Part shown: one piece after another, positions 26,277-35,034 of the stretch
Position numbering within the stretch: the first letter of the stretch is position 1
Layout: every line of letters begins with the position of its first letter
NCBI RefSeq assembly: GCF_007994075.1
Contig: NZ_VIWU01000001.1
Coordinates: 6,758,001-6,822,000 of the forward strand
From: Pseudonocardia hierapolitana
Lineage (GTDB): Bacteria; Actinomycetota; Actinomycetes; Mycobacteriales; Pseudonocardiaceae
DNA: 64,000 nucleotides
Direction of reading: 5' to 3'
The notes under the pieces: generated by a model
Database searches by the model: none
What the model saw: only the letters and a program-made list of their open reading frames with translations
Told to the model about the DNA's origin: nothing
Made by a program: the position numbers and the translations under genes

Positions 26277-28117
26277 GGCACAGCCTGCACCTGCAGGTCG
26301 AGGCCGTCCCGGTCGGCGGCCGCGACGAGCTCCACGCGGGTGAGGCGGGCGCCCCACGCGGCGACGAGCATCGGATCGCCGAGCGCGCGTTCGGTGACCT
26401 CGAGGCGCTCGGCGTCGTGCCGGATCCGCAGGGCCCGCGCGCCCGGTGGCCGGACGACGAGAACGCCCGGCTCCATCGTCACCACACCGTGCAGGACCAG
26501 TACCGAAGCGGTCTCCTGGTCGTCGTTCAACCACCAGCGGTCCCGCACGGTGACGGTCGCGGTCGTCCGGTCCAGCGCGACCTCGCGCGTGAGCCGCTCG
26601 CCCTCGGCGAGCGGGTAGGCGTCGCTCAGGTCGATCCGCCACGCGGCGCGCGACCCGTCGTCGCCCCCGTCGAGCGTCGCCGTCCACCGCTCCCCGGGTT
26701 CCTGGTCCAGCCCGCGCGGGCGCAGCGTCGAGTGCCACTCGCTGCGCATCGGCCACAGCTCGTAGCGGCGGGGGGAGAAGGTCCGTCCGTCGTACGTCGG
26801 GCGGCCGGGGTCGACCACGGCCGGGACGCCGTCGACCGCGATCTGGACGGCGCCGAGGTCGAGGTGGTTGTGGTTCTGGCCGTTGTGCCCCGCCTTCACG
26901 CCGACGAACAGCCCGTCGGGCGTGCCCGCGCGCTCCCTGGCCGCCGCGAGGCCGATCGACCGCAGCCCGACGGACCGGGGGAGCGGCGGGGCACCTGCCG
27001 CGGACGGCTCGGCGTCCAGGAGCGCGTCGATCAGCCGGGCCGCCCCGCAGCCGAGGGGGATCGGTGCGGCGGGATCGTGGTGCGCCGTGGCGTGCGCGAC
27101 GACCTCCGGGAGCCCCCGTCGCTCGCCCCAGCGGCGCAGGCGGAACCACGGCTGCTCGTCCCGGGGGCGGGGCTCGGCGTCGGAGAACGACAGGTACCAC
27201 TGCGAGGAGATCTGCATCCGGTGCGGGAAGGCGAGCAGCCCGTCCACCGCGACGAGGTCGAACAGCGCGGCCCCCGAGATCCGGTCGAGCACGTCGAGGG
27301 CCTCGAGCGCGCGGCAGGCGCCGTGCCACCAGTAGCCGCCGCCCTCGTCGATCCCGCCGTCCGCGGGGAGCGACGCGAGGTAGCGGTCGATGCCCTCGAC
27401 GCACAGCCGGAGCGTCTCCCGTCGCCGCTCGGGCGGGTCGAAGGCGAGGGCGGCGACGATCAGGTTGCCGTGGATCCAGGGGTTCCAGTTGTGGACGTTG
27501 CCCGTCAGACCGAGCCAGTGCCAGTCGCGGCGGGCGTGGAAGGGGTCGAGCACGCGGTGGCGCGCCTCGGCGGCCACCCGCGCGAGCAGGCCGGGGTAGG
27601 CGGCGTCGAGCTCCTCGCCGAGCACGAGTGCGGCGACGGCGAGGGTGGCGGCCGTCTCCCCGGCCCCGAGGTCGAGGTAGGGCCGGTGCAGGTCGGGGAC
27701 GACCCCGCCGGTGCGCGTGAAGCCGTCGTCGTGTGCGGGCCAGCACCAGGTGCTCTGCTCGGCCACGATCCACGCCCCGTCGGCGACGTCGTCGAGCGCG
27801 CCGCTCTCGGGGGCGACCGCGGCGAGGGCGGTGGCGCGCGCGATGCGCCCGAGGCGGCCCCGCACGACCTCCTCGTACGTCGTCCGCTCGCCGCGCAGGG
27901 GATAGGCGGCGTAGTCGCGCAGGAGCGCGGGCGGCCAGCCGGCGGACCGGTCCTCCGCCACGGCGGCACCCAGCACCTCCACGGACCGGTCGGGCACCCG
28001 GTCCCGGGCTGCGGGGAAGAGCGTGCGCGGGCTCACCGGCGACGCGTCCCGCCAGGCGTCGACGAGTACGCCGGGCGAGATCGCGCGCTGGGCACTCGAT
28101 CGAGCGTGAACGACCAT
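26273..28117 (-). CDS. Heparinase II/III family protein (polysaccharide lyase-like)
   Basis: 614 residues, no clear signal peptide, so probably cytoplasmic and acting on imported oligosaccharides. An N-terminal alpha/alpha toroid contains NVHNWNPWIHGN and DEGGGYWWHG; the C-terminal beta-sandwich contains GHNGQNHNHLDLG, the Hepar_II_III motif. The family cleaves uronic-acid-containing glycans such as heparin, alginate or oligoalginate by beta-elimination. The ATG has a weak ribosome site, and the TGTTCG repeats begin at its first bases, so a repressor bound there would block it directly. It is the first gene of a two-gene operon with the regulator. The exact glycan is not predictable from sequence. 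Confidence 0.87.
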   Translation of the reverse strand: MVVHARSSAQRAISPGVLVDAWRDASPVSPRTLFPAARDRVPDRSVEVLGAAVAEDRSAGWPPALLRDYAAYPLRGERTTYEEVVRGRLGRIARATALAAVAPESGALDDVADGAWIVAEQSTWCWPAHDDGFTRTGGVVPDLHRPYLDLGAGETAATLAVAALVLGEELDAAYPGLLARVAAEARHRVLDPFHARRDWHWLGLTGNVHNWNPWIHGNLIVAALAFDPPERRRETLRLCVEGIDRYLASLPADGGIDEGGGYWWHGACRALEALDVLDRISGAALFDLVAVDGLLAFPHRMQISSQWYLSFSDAEPRPRDEQPWFRLRRWGERRGLPEVVAHATAHHDPAAPIPLGCGAARLIDALLDAEPSAAGAPPLPRSVGLRSIGLAAARERAGTPDGLFVGVKAGHNGQNHNHLDLGAVQIAVDGVPAVVDPGRPTYDGRTFSPRRYELWPMRSEWHSTLRPRGLDQEPGERWTATLDGGDDGSRAAWRIDLSDAYPLAEGERLTREVALDRTTATVTVRDRWWLNDDQETASVLVLHGVVTMEPGVLVVRPPGARALRIRHDAERLEVTERALGDPMLVAAWGARLTRVELVAAADRDGLDLQVQAVP

Positions 28118-28135
28118 GTTCGTTTCTGTTCGATT
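28117..28135. promoter_or_regulatory. Tandem TGTTCG operator for the DeoR-type regulator
   Basis: TGTTCGTTTC and TGTTCGATTG sit head to tail, exactly 10 bp apart (28117-28122 and 28127-28132), one helical turn. TGTTCG half-sites are typical of DeoR/GlpR-family operators. The site is at the heparinase start codon and just upstream of the -35 of the divergent operon, where one protein could control both directions. Confidence 0.55.
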
Positions 28136-28138
28136 GGC

Positions 28139-28166
28139 TTGACTGTGATCGCCGGGATCGTAGGGT
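28139..28166 (+). promoter_or_regulatory. Sigma-70-type promoter of the plus-strand glycan operon
   Basis: TTGACT (28139-28144), 16-bp spacer, TAGGGT (28161-28166). The next start codon is 50 bp downstream. This is the best promoter match I see in the window. Confidence 0.65.
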
Positions 28167-28186
28167 CCACGCCACCGACGGCGCAA
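28157..28186 (-). promoter_or_regulatory. Candidate promoter of the heparinase operon
   Basis: On the minus strand TTGCGC (28186-28181), 18-bp spacer, TACGAT (28162-28157). Its -10 overlaps the -10 of the plus-strand promoter, so the two promoters should compete. The start codon lies about 40 bp downstream, with the TGTTCG sites inside the leader. Confidence 0.4.
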
Positions 28187-28216
28187 TGCGGCCGCACGAC
28201 GACGAGGAGACGTTCT

Positions 28217-29233
28217 TTGAGCGAGCCGCAGCGACCGTCCGCACTCCTCGCGATGTGGCCGGACACGTTCGCCACGCAGTTCGACGCCCAGCGCATCGCC
28301 CGCCTCGGCGGGCTGTGCCGGCTCGATCAGCCCGCGCCGGTCGACCTCGACGACCCTGCCCTCGGGGACCGGCTCGCCGGCGTCGAGGTGCTCGTGACCT
28401 CGTGGGGCGCCCCCGCCCTCACCGGGGAACGGCTCGACCGGATGCCCGGGCTGCGCGCCGTGTTCCACGGGGCGGGCACGATCCGCCCGCTCGTGACGGA
28501 CGAGTTCTGGGAGCGGGGCATCGTCATCACCTCCGCGGCGGAGGCCAACGCCATCCCGGTGGCCGAGTTCGCCTACGCCCAGATCGTCCTGGCCGGCAAG
28601 CGGGCCCAGTACCTCGCGCGGGTCCCGCGGGAGTTCCGCAACGGGTGGCGCGCCCAGCTCCACTCCGGCCGGTACACGAACCACGGGCGGCGGATCGGCA
28701 TCGTCGGGTACTCCCGCATCGGCCGCCGGGTGGTCGCCCACCTGCAGCAGCTCGACACCGCCGAGGTGCTCGTCCACGACCCCTACGCCGACCCCGACGT
28801 CGTCGCCCGCGCCGGCGCGCGGCTGACGGGCCTCGACGAGGTGCTGGCCTCGGTCGACGTGCTGAGCCTGCACGCGCCGCTGCTGCCCGAGACGATCGGG
28901 ATGATCGGTGCGCGCGAGCTCGCCCTGCTCCGCGACGGCGCCACCGTCGTCAACACCGCGCGCGGTGCGCTCGTCGACACCGTCGCGCTCACCCGCGAGT
29001 GCGCGAGCGGGCGGCTGGACGCGATCCTCGACGTCACCGAGCCGGAGCCGCTCCCCGAGGACTCCCCGCTCTACGACCTCCCCAACGTGTCGATCACCCC
29101 GCACATCTCCGGCTCGCTCGGGAGCGAGACGCTGCGGCTCACCGACGCCGCGCTCGACGAGCTGGAGCGGTGGGTGAAGGGCGAGCCGCTGACCTCCCAG
29201 GTGACCGTGGCCGACCTGGGCGTGGCGGCATGA
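28217..29233 (+). CDS. D-isomer-specific 2-hydroxyacid dehydrogenase
   Basis: 338 residues from a TTG start (MSEPQRPSALLAMWPD) supported by GAGGAG at 28204-28209; no ATG or GTG is better placed. GIVGYSRIGRRV is the Rossmann NAD site, VNTARGALVDTVAL carries the catalytic Arg region, DVTEPEPLPEDSPLYDLPNV the Glu, and ITPHISGS the catalytic His. In this setting it probably reduces or oxidises a 2-hydroxy/keto acid arising from uronate breakdown. First gene of a six-gene operon; its TGA overlaps the next ATG (ATGA). Confidence 0.9.
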   Translation: MSEPQRPSALLAMWPDTFATQFDAQRIARLGGLCRLDQPAPVDLDDPALGDRLAGVEVLVTSWGAPALTGERLDRMPGLRAVFHGAGTIRPLVTDEFWERGIVITSAAEANAIPVAEFAYAQIVLAGKRAQYLARVPREFRNGWRAQLHSGRYTNHGRRIGIVGYSRIGRRVVAHLQQLDTAEVLVHDPYADPDVVARAGARLTGLDEVLASVDVLSLHAPLLPETIGMIGARELALLRDGATVVNTARGALVDTVALTRECASGRLDAILDVTEPEPLPEDSPLYDLPNVSITPHISGSLGSETLRLTDAALDELERWVKGEPLTSQVTVADLGVAA

Positions 29234-31098
29234 ACGAGCGGGCGCCGTACACCGGGCTCGACCGCGCCGACTGGCTGGCGACGGCCGACCGCCTGCTCGC
29301 CGCGCTGCGGCCCTGGGCGAGCGCGGACCACGCCACCATCACGCCGCCCGGCGAACCCGGCGGGTACGGCACGCGCGTCGACGGCCTCGAAGGCTTCGCG
29401 CGCAGCTTCATGGGTGCCGCCTTCCGCATCGCCGGCACCGACGACGCGACGAGCGCCGAGCTCGCCGAGTGGTACGCCGAGGGGATCGCGGCCGGCGTCG
29501 ACCCCCGCAACCCGGGGCGCTGGGTGCGGCCCGGCGAGCACGACCAGGCCAAGGTCGAGGCGGCCGCCCTCGCGCTCGGGCTGCACCTGACCAGGTCGCG
29601 GATCTGGGACCGGCTCGACGAGCGCACGAGGGGCCGGCTCGTCGACTACCTGGCCGAGCTGGTCGGCGCCCGCATCCCGCCGATCAACTGGGTGTGGTTC
29701 CGCATCGTCGCGCAGACCTTCCTGCGCAGCGTCGGTGGCCCGTGGAGCGAGGCGGACCTCGACCACGACCTCGCGGTGCACGAGAGCTTCGTGCGGGCAG
29801 ACGGCTGGTTCGCCGACGGCCCGGAGCGGTCGTTCGACCACTACGCGGGCTGGGCCCTGCACTTCTACCCGGTGATCTGGCTGGAGATGGCTCGGGGCGA
29901 CGAGCGCGCCGAGGAGCTGCGGGAGCACTACCTCGCGCGGCTGGACGCCTTCCTCCCGCAGGCCGCGGCGCTCGTCGGGGCCGACGGCGGGCCACTGATC
30001 CAGGGCCGCAGCCTCACCTACCGATTCGCCGCCGCCGCACCGTTCTGGGCCGGTGCGATCGCCGGCAGCACTGCGCTCACGCCGGGGGAGCTGCGCCGCG
30101 CCGCGAGCGGCGTCCTGCACCACTTCCTCGCACACGGCGTCCCCGACGAGCACGGCCTGCTCCCGCTGGGCTGGCACGGCGCGTGGCGCCCCATCGCCCA
30201 GCGTTACTCGGGCCCCGGCTCCCCGTACTGGGCGTTCAAGGGGATGGCCGGTCTCGCACTCCCCGCCGACCACCCGGTGTGGACGGCGGCCGAGGAGCCA
30301 CTCCCGGTGGAGCGCGGTGACATCGCCACGGCCATGCCCGCGCCGGGATGGCTCGTGGCCGGCACGCGGTCGGACGGGATCGTCCGCGTGGTCAACCACG
30401 GCACCGATCACGGCCAGGAGGGCGTGCTCGTCACCGACTCGCCGCTCTACGCGCGCCTCGGGTACTCCACCGCCACGAGCCCCGTGCTGTCGGCGCCGGG
30501 CTGGGAGGAGCCGCTCGACGCCGCCGCGAGCCTGCTCGACCCGCAGGGACGTGCCTCCCACCGCGCCGGGTTCCGCACGCTCGCGCTCGGCACCACCGGC
30601 GACGCCTGCCACGGCTTCTCGATCGGGCCGGCGCACTGGGTGGTGCCCACCCCGGGACAGCCCGACCACGGCTCGGGCCGGTCCGGCGAGGTCACGGTCG
30701 GACCCGACGTCCTCGTCGGCTCGATCGTGCGCGGTCCGTGGGAGGTGCGGCTCGTGCGGGTCGAGGAGGGGTTCGCCGGCGCGCTGCGCGTGACCGGCTG
30801 GCCGGTCGCACCCGGCGGGGTCACCTCGCTCGTGGTCGACCTCGGCGGGCTCCCGGAGTCGGGGGTCTTCACGCTCCCCGACGCGACGCCGCTCTCGGCG
30901 ACCACGCGGATCCCGTGGCGGGCGAGCGCCGGCGCCGTGCAGGAGGGGCGGTGGTACGTCGCCGGGGTTCTGCTCGCCGCGGCCGGGCGGACGGCCGAGC
31001 CGCCCGTCGTCGACGTCGTGGGCGACCACGTGGCCGTGACCTGGGCGGACGGTGCGAAGAGCCAGGTCGACCTGCCGGAGGTGCGCCACGGATCTTGA
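29230..31098 (+). CDS. DUF2264 family protein
   Basis: 622 residues. The N-terminal two-thirds resembles an alpha/alpha toroid of the glycoside-hydrolase/lyase kind: PPINWVWFRIVAQTF, FDHYAGWALHFYPVIW, YWAFKGMAGLALP. This pattern matches my recollection of DUF2264, a family found in polysaccharide-utilisation loci with heparinase-like and unsaturated glucuronyl hydrolase-like proteins. The C-terminal third is beta-rich. No signal peptide is visible, so it likely works in the cytoplasm on imported oligosaccharides. The start is fixed by the ATGA overlap with the dehydrogenase. Catalytic activity is not established for the family as far as I know. Confidence 0.82.
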   Translation: MNERAPYTGLDRADWLATADRLLAALRPWASADHATITPPGEPGGYGTRVDGLEGFARSFMGAAFRIAGTDDATSAELAEWYAEGIAAGVDPRNPGRWVRPGEHDQAKVEAAALALGLHLTRSRIWDRLDERTRGRLVDYLAELVGARIPPINWVWFRIVAQTFLRSVGGPWSEADLDHDLAVHESFVRADGWFADGPERSFDHYAGWALHFYPVIWLEMARGDERAEELREHYLARLDAFLPQAAALVGADGGPLIQGRSLTYRFAAAAPFWAGAIAGSTALTPGELRRAASGVLHHFLAHGVPDEHGLLPLGWHGAWRPIAQRYSGPGSPYWAFKGMAGLALPADHPVWTAAEEPLPVERGDIATAMPAPGWLVAGTRSDGIVRVVNHGTDHGQEGVLVTDSPLYARLGYSTATSPVLSAPGWEEPLDAAASLLDPQGRASHRAGFRTLALGTTGDACHGFSIGPAHWVVPTPGQPDHGSGRSGEVTVGPDVLVGSIVRGPWEVRLVRVEEGFAGALRVTGWPVAPGGVTSLVVDLGGLPESGVFTLPDATPLSATTRIPWRASAGAVQEGRWYVAGVLLAAAGRTAEPPVVDVVGDHVAVTWADGAKSQVDLPEVRHGS

Positions 31099-31152
31099 TC
31101 GCCCGCTCCCCGAGACCCCCGCCCCGCCTCCCGACCCACACGAGGAGACGCA

Positions 31153-32421
31153 ATGAAGCGCTACCCATCGGCCCTCGCCGCGATCGCGGCCGCGGCCACC
31201 CTCGCCATCGCCGGTTGCTCGTCATCAGCCTCCGACGCGGCGGACCCCTCGGGTCCGGTGACCCTCACCGTGTCGGCGTGGAACCTGGACAAGACCCCGG
31301 AGTTCAACGCCCTGTTCGACGCGTTCGAGGCGGCCCACCCGAACGTCACGATCCAGCCGGTCGAGATCCTCGCCGACGACTACCCGGAGAAGGTCGCGAC
31401 GATGCTCGCGGGTGGGGACACGACCGACGTCCTCACGATGAAGAACGTCATCGACTACGCCCGCTACGCCAACCGCGGCCAGCTGCTCGACCTCACCGAC
31501 CTCGTCGGCGAGCTCCCGACCGACAAGATCGCCGGGCTCGAGCCGTTCGACATCGACGGCAAGTACGCCGCGGTGCCCTACCGCCAGGACTTCTGGGTGC
31601 TCTACTACAACAAGGCGCTGTTCGACGCGGCCGGTCTGCCCCACCCCGACCGCCTCACGTGGGCCCAGTACAGCGAGCTCGCGAAGAAGCTGACGAGCGG
31701 CACCACCGCCGACGGCCAGAAGGTCTACGGCACCTACCACCACACCTGGCGCTCGGTCGTCCAGGCGATCGCGGCGGCCCAGACCGGCGGTGACCAGCTC
31801 AGCGGCGACTACGGGTTCTTCGCCGACCAGTACGCGCTCGCGCTGGACCTGCAGAACGCCGGTGCCGCTCTCGACTTCGGGACGGCCAAGACGCAGCAGG
31901 TCAACTACCGCTCGATGTTCGAGACCGGGCAGACCGCGATGATGCCGATGGGCACCTGGTACATCGCGGGCATCAAGGCCGCGATCGAGGGCGGCACGAG
32001 CTCGGTCGAGTGGGGCATGGCGCCCATGCCGCAGATCAACCCCGGCGGTGAGACGGCCACCTTCGGCTCGCCCACGGCGTTCGCGGTCAACGAGAACGCG
32101 AAGAACGTCGAGGTGGCGAAGGAGTTCATCGGGTTCGCGACCGGTGAGGAGGGCGCCAAGGTGCTCGCCGGGATCGGCGTCGTGCCCGCGTACGGCTCCG
32201 ACGCGGTCACGGCCGCGTTCACGGCGCTGCCCGCCGACGAGCTGTCCAGGACGACCTTCACCGAGAACAAGAAGGTCGCCCTCGAGATGCCGGTCAGCGA
32301 GGTGACCAGCGACATCGACACGATCCTCGAGGAGGAGCACGAGCTGATCATGGCGGGCCAGAAGTCGATCGCCGACGGGATCAGGGACGCCGGCGACCGC
32401 GTGAAGAACGAGGTCCTCTGA
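31153..32421 (+). CDS. ABC transporter sugar-binding lipoprotein
   Basis: 422 residues. The signal peptide ends in the lipobox LAIAGC, so the mature protein is lipid-anchored at Cys (about residue 23). The body is an extracellular solute-binding protein of group 1: VTLTVSAWNLDKTPEFNALF, AAVPYRQDFWVLYYNKALFD and TFGSPTAFAVNENAKN. The ATG has GAGGAG in front. It captures the oligosaccharide for the two permeases that follow; no ATPase gene is in the operon, so a shared MsiK-type ATPase is probable. Confidence 0.93.
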   Translation: MKRYPSALAAIAAAATLAIAGCSSSASDAADPSGPVTLTVSAWNLDKTPEFNALFDAFEAAHPNVTIQPVEILADDYPEKVATMLAGGDTTDVLTMKNVIDYARYANRGQLLDLTDLVGELPTDKIAGLEPFDIDGKYAAVPYRQDFWVLYYNKALFDAAGLPHPDRLTWAQYSELAKKLTSGTTADGQKVYGTYHHTWRSVVQAIAAAQTGGDQLSGDYGFFADQYALALDLQNAGAALDFGTAKTQQVNYRSMFETGQTAMMPMGTWYIAGIKAAIEGGTSSVEWGMAPMPQINPGGETATFGSPTAFAVNENAKNVEVAKEFIGFATGEEGAKVLAGIGVVPAYGSDAVTAAFTALPADELSRTTFTENKKVALEMPVSEVTSDIDTILEEEHELIMAGQKSIADGIRDAGDRVKNEVL

Positions 32422-32425
32422 GCAC

Positions 32426-32454
32426 GTGGGCCCGCCCGGGAAGGGCGGGCCCAC
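32426..32454 (+). terminator. Intra-operon hairpin after the binding-protein gene
   Basis: GTGGGCCCGCCC, loop GGGAA, GGGCGGGCCCAC: a perfect 12-bp stem 4 bp after the stop codon and 25 bp before the permease ATG. There is no T-tract. Such hairpins between binding protein and permease genes typically protect the upstream message and attenuate the downstream genes, giving excess binding protein. Confidence 0.75.
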
Positions 32455-32479
32455 CGGGAGATGCCATGACGGTGACCCC

Positions 32480-33415
32480 ATGACGGTCAGCACAGCGCCG
32501 GCCCTGCGGAAGCGACGTCCGCCCGAGCCCGCGGCCCCCACGCGACGTCGCTCGCTGCGCCCGACGCTGGTCGGGTGGAGCTTCATCCTGCCCAACTTCC
32601 TCGGGTTCGCCCTCCTCACGCTCGTGCCGATGGTGTTCGGGCTCGCGCTGTCCTTCATGGACTGGAGCCCGTGGGGCGACCCGGAATGGGTCGGGTTCGA
32701 GAACTTCGAGCGGATGATCCGCAACTCGACGTTCTGGATCGCGCTCTGGAACACCACCTACTACGCGGCCGGGCACATCCCGCTCACCATGGCGATCTCG
32801 CTCGGCCTCGCGCTCCTGCTCAACCGCACGCTCGCCGGCCTCGGCTTCTTCCGCACCGCGTTCTTCCTCCCGTACGTGACGTCGCTGGTGGCGGTCGCGG
32901 TGGTGTGGAACATGCTCTTCAACCCCACGTCGGGTCCGGTGAACCAGTTCCTGCAGCTGCTCGGGGTGAGCGATCCGCCGGGCTGGACGTCGAGCACGGC
33001 GTGGGCGATGCCGGCGGTGATCGTCGCGAGCGTCTGGCGGGACATGGGCTACTACATGGTGCTCTTCCTCGCCGGGCTGCAGACGATCCCGAACGAGCTC
33101 TACGAGGCGGCCCGGGTGGACGGCGCGAACGCGTGGCAGCGGTTCTGGAACATCACGCTGCCCGGGCTGAGGCCGACCACCTTCTTCGTGCTGGTCATGT
33201 GCACCGTCGCGAGCTTCAAGGTCTTCGACCTCATCGTCGTGATGACCGACGGAGGGCCCGGTCGCGCGACGAAGGTGCTCTCCCAGATGATCTACGAGGA
33301 GGGCATCCGGGAGGGGCGGTTCGGGCTCGCCTCGGCGATCTCGCTCGTGCTCTTCGTCCTCGTCGCCGGGTTCACGGTGATCCAGTTCCTGATCCAGCGC
33401 CGGAGGGAGGCCTGA
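32480..33415 (+). CDS. ABC sugar transporter permease 1 (MalF-like)
   Basis: 311 residues, six predicted membrane helices after a basic N-terminus (TLVGWSFILPNFLGFALLTL). The EAA loop reads EAARVDGANAWQRFWNITLP, the contact site for the ATPase. Start chosen at MTVSTAPAL after the hairpin; an upstream in-frame ATG would place the stem inside the coding region. Its TGA overlaps the next ATG by one base (TGATG). Confidence 0.93.
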   Translation: MTVSTAPALRKRRPPEPAAPTRRRSLRPTLVGWSFILPNFLGFALLTLVPMVFGLALSFMDWSPWGDPEWVGFENFERMIRNSTFWIALWNTTYYAAGHIPLTMAISLGLALLLNRTLAGLGFFRTAFFLPYVTSLVAVAVVWNMLFNPTSGPVNQFLQLLGVSDPPGWTSSTAWAMPAVIVASVWRDMGYYMVLFLAGLQTIPNELYEAARVDGANAWQRFWNITLPGLRPTTFFVLVMCTVASFKVFDLIVVMTDGGPGRATKVLSQMIYEEGIREGRFGLASAISLVLFVLVAGFTVIQFLIQRRREA

Positions 33416-34320
33416 TGACGGCGAACCCGACGGTCGAGCCGATCCCGCACCCGGCGACCGCGGAAGCCGGTCCGGAGCGAGGACCGCGGCGGCGCGCCAC
33501 CCCGCTGACGTTGCGGTCGGTGGCCTACTCCGTCCTGCTCACCGGCCTGTGCCTGCTGATCCTGGTGCCGTTCGTGTGGATGATCTCCTCGTCGCTCAAG
33601 CACGACAACCAGGTCTTCACGGTGCCGACGCAGTGGATCCCGCGGGAGTTCGTGTGGTCGAACTACGCGGACATCTGGACGCAGATCCCGATGCTCGCCT
33701 ACCTGCACAACTCGGCGTTCCTCGCGGTCGTCATCTCGTTCCTGCAGGTGATCACCGGCAGCTTCGCCGCGTACGGCTTCGCGAAGCTGCGCTTCCCCGG
33801 CCGGGACTGGCTGTTCCTCGCCTACCTCGCGACGATCGCGGTGCCGTGGCAGGCCTACATGATCCCGCAGTACCTGATCATGGAACAGCTCGGCCTGGTG
33901 GACACGCACCTGTCGATCATCCTGCTGCAGGCCTTCGGTGCGTTCGGCGTGTTCCTGATGCGCCAGTACTACCAGTCGATCCCGGACGAGCTGATCGAGG
34001 CGGCGCGCATCGACGGGCTGAGCGAGTACCGCATCTGGTGGCGCATCATGCTCCCACTGTCCCGCCCCGCCATCGCCAGCCTCGGACTCCTCACGTTCGT
34101 CTCGACGTGGAACGACTACATGGGCCCGTTCATCTACTTCACGAGCAACGAGCTGTGGACGGTCCAGCTGGGACTGCGCTCGTTCGTCGGGCAGTACGAC
34201 GCGGCGTACGCGATGATCATGACGGGATCGGTGATCTCCGTGCTCCCGGTGGTGCTCGTGTTCCTGCTGGGGCAGCGGCAGTTCATCCAGGGCATCGCGA
34301 CGAGCGGGCTCAAGGGGTGA
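33415..34320 (+). CDS. ABC sugar transporter permease 2 (MalG-like)
   Basis: 301 residues, six membrane helices; the EAA loop is EAARIDGLSEYRIWWRIMLP. It pairs with the preceding permease to form the transmembrane channel. Translation is coupled at both ends: TGATG with the previous gene and GTGA with the next. Confidence 0.93.
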   Translation: MTANPTVEPIPHPATAEAGPERGPRRRATPLTLRSVAYSVLLTGLCLLILVPFVWMISSSLKHDNQVFTVPTQWIPREFVWSNYADIWTQIPMLAYLHNSAFLAVVISFLQVITGSFAAYGFAKLRFPGRDWLFLAYLATIAVPWQAYMIPQYLIMEQLGLVDTHLSIILLQAFGAFGVFLMRQYYQSIPDELIEAARIDGLSEYRIWWRIMLPLSRPAIASLGLLTFVSTWNDYMGPFIYFTSNELWTVQLGLRSFVGQYDAAYAMIMTGSVISVLPVVLVFLLGQRQFIQGIATSGLKG

Positions 34321-34985
34321 GCGGCCTGCGTGCGGCGCTGCGGCGGCCCGATACCTACGAGGTGATCTTCGAGATCGCCTACCTCGGGCTGGGTGCGGCG
34401 GCGTGCCTCGGCGGTGCGGCACTGCCGCTCGTCGCCGCCGTCACGCTGCTGGCCGACCCGCTCGCGGCGTGGCCGACCCTGCTCGTCGCCGCGCTCCCGC
34501 TCGGCGCCGGCGTCGCGGGCGCCTTCCACGCGTTCGGCGCGGCGTGGGGGCGAGGGGTCCCCGCGCCGTTCCGGGACGCGTGGGAGGGCGTGCGCCGCCA
34601 CGCCGGGCGGGCCACCGCGGTGTGGGGGCTGCTGTGCGCGCTGCTGTTCGTCGTGGTCGTCGACGTCCTCGCGATCTGGGCGACGCCGTGGGCGGCCGTC
34701 ATCGGTCCGCTGCTGGCAGCGCTGGTCCTGCTCGGCGGGCCGACCGCGATCATCGCGCTGGCCGGCCTGTCCCGGATGCCGGGCCTCCCGCTGCTCGCGC
34801 TGCTGCGTGCCTCGGCCTGGTTGGCGGTCCGCCGGGCGCCGCTGACACTGCTCTCGCTCGTCGTGCTGGCCGGCTGGGGCATGGTGTGCATGGCGCAGCC
34901 GGTGGCAGGCCTGCTCGGTGTCGGCGGCTTCGCGCTCTACGTGCTCTGGAGCAACTCCGTCGCGGCCTGGACGAGCGTCGGCTGA
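34317..34985 (+). CDS. YesL-like (DUF624) integral membrane protein
   Basis: 222 residues from a GTG that overlaps the preceding TGA. About five to six hydrophobic segments (VIFEIAYLGLGAAACLGGAA, VWGLLCALLFVVVVDVLAIW). Size, topology and position directly after a carbohydrate ABC permease pair match the YesL/DUF624 family, which accompanies such transporters in Bacillus and actinomycetes and whose role is unknown. Last gene of the operon. Confidence 0.75.
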   Translation: MSGLRAALRRPDTYEVIFEIAYLGLGAAACLGGAALPLVAAVTLLADPLAAWPTLLVAALPLGAGVAGAFHAFGAAWGRGVPAPFRDAWEGVRRHAGRATAVWGLLCALLFVVVVDVLAIWATPWAAVIGPLLAALVLLGGPTAIIALAGLSRMPGLPLLALLRASAWLAVRRAPLTLLSLVVLAGWGMVCMAQPVAGLLGVGGFALYVLWSNSVAAWTSVG

Positions 34986-35034
34986 ACCACGGGTCGTGAA
35001 TCACGTCCCCCGGCGGCCCGCCTCTCGGCCGTCG

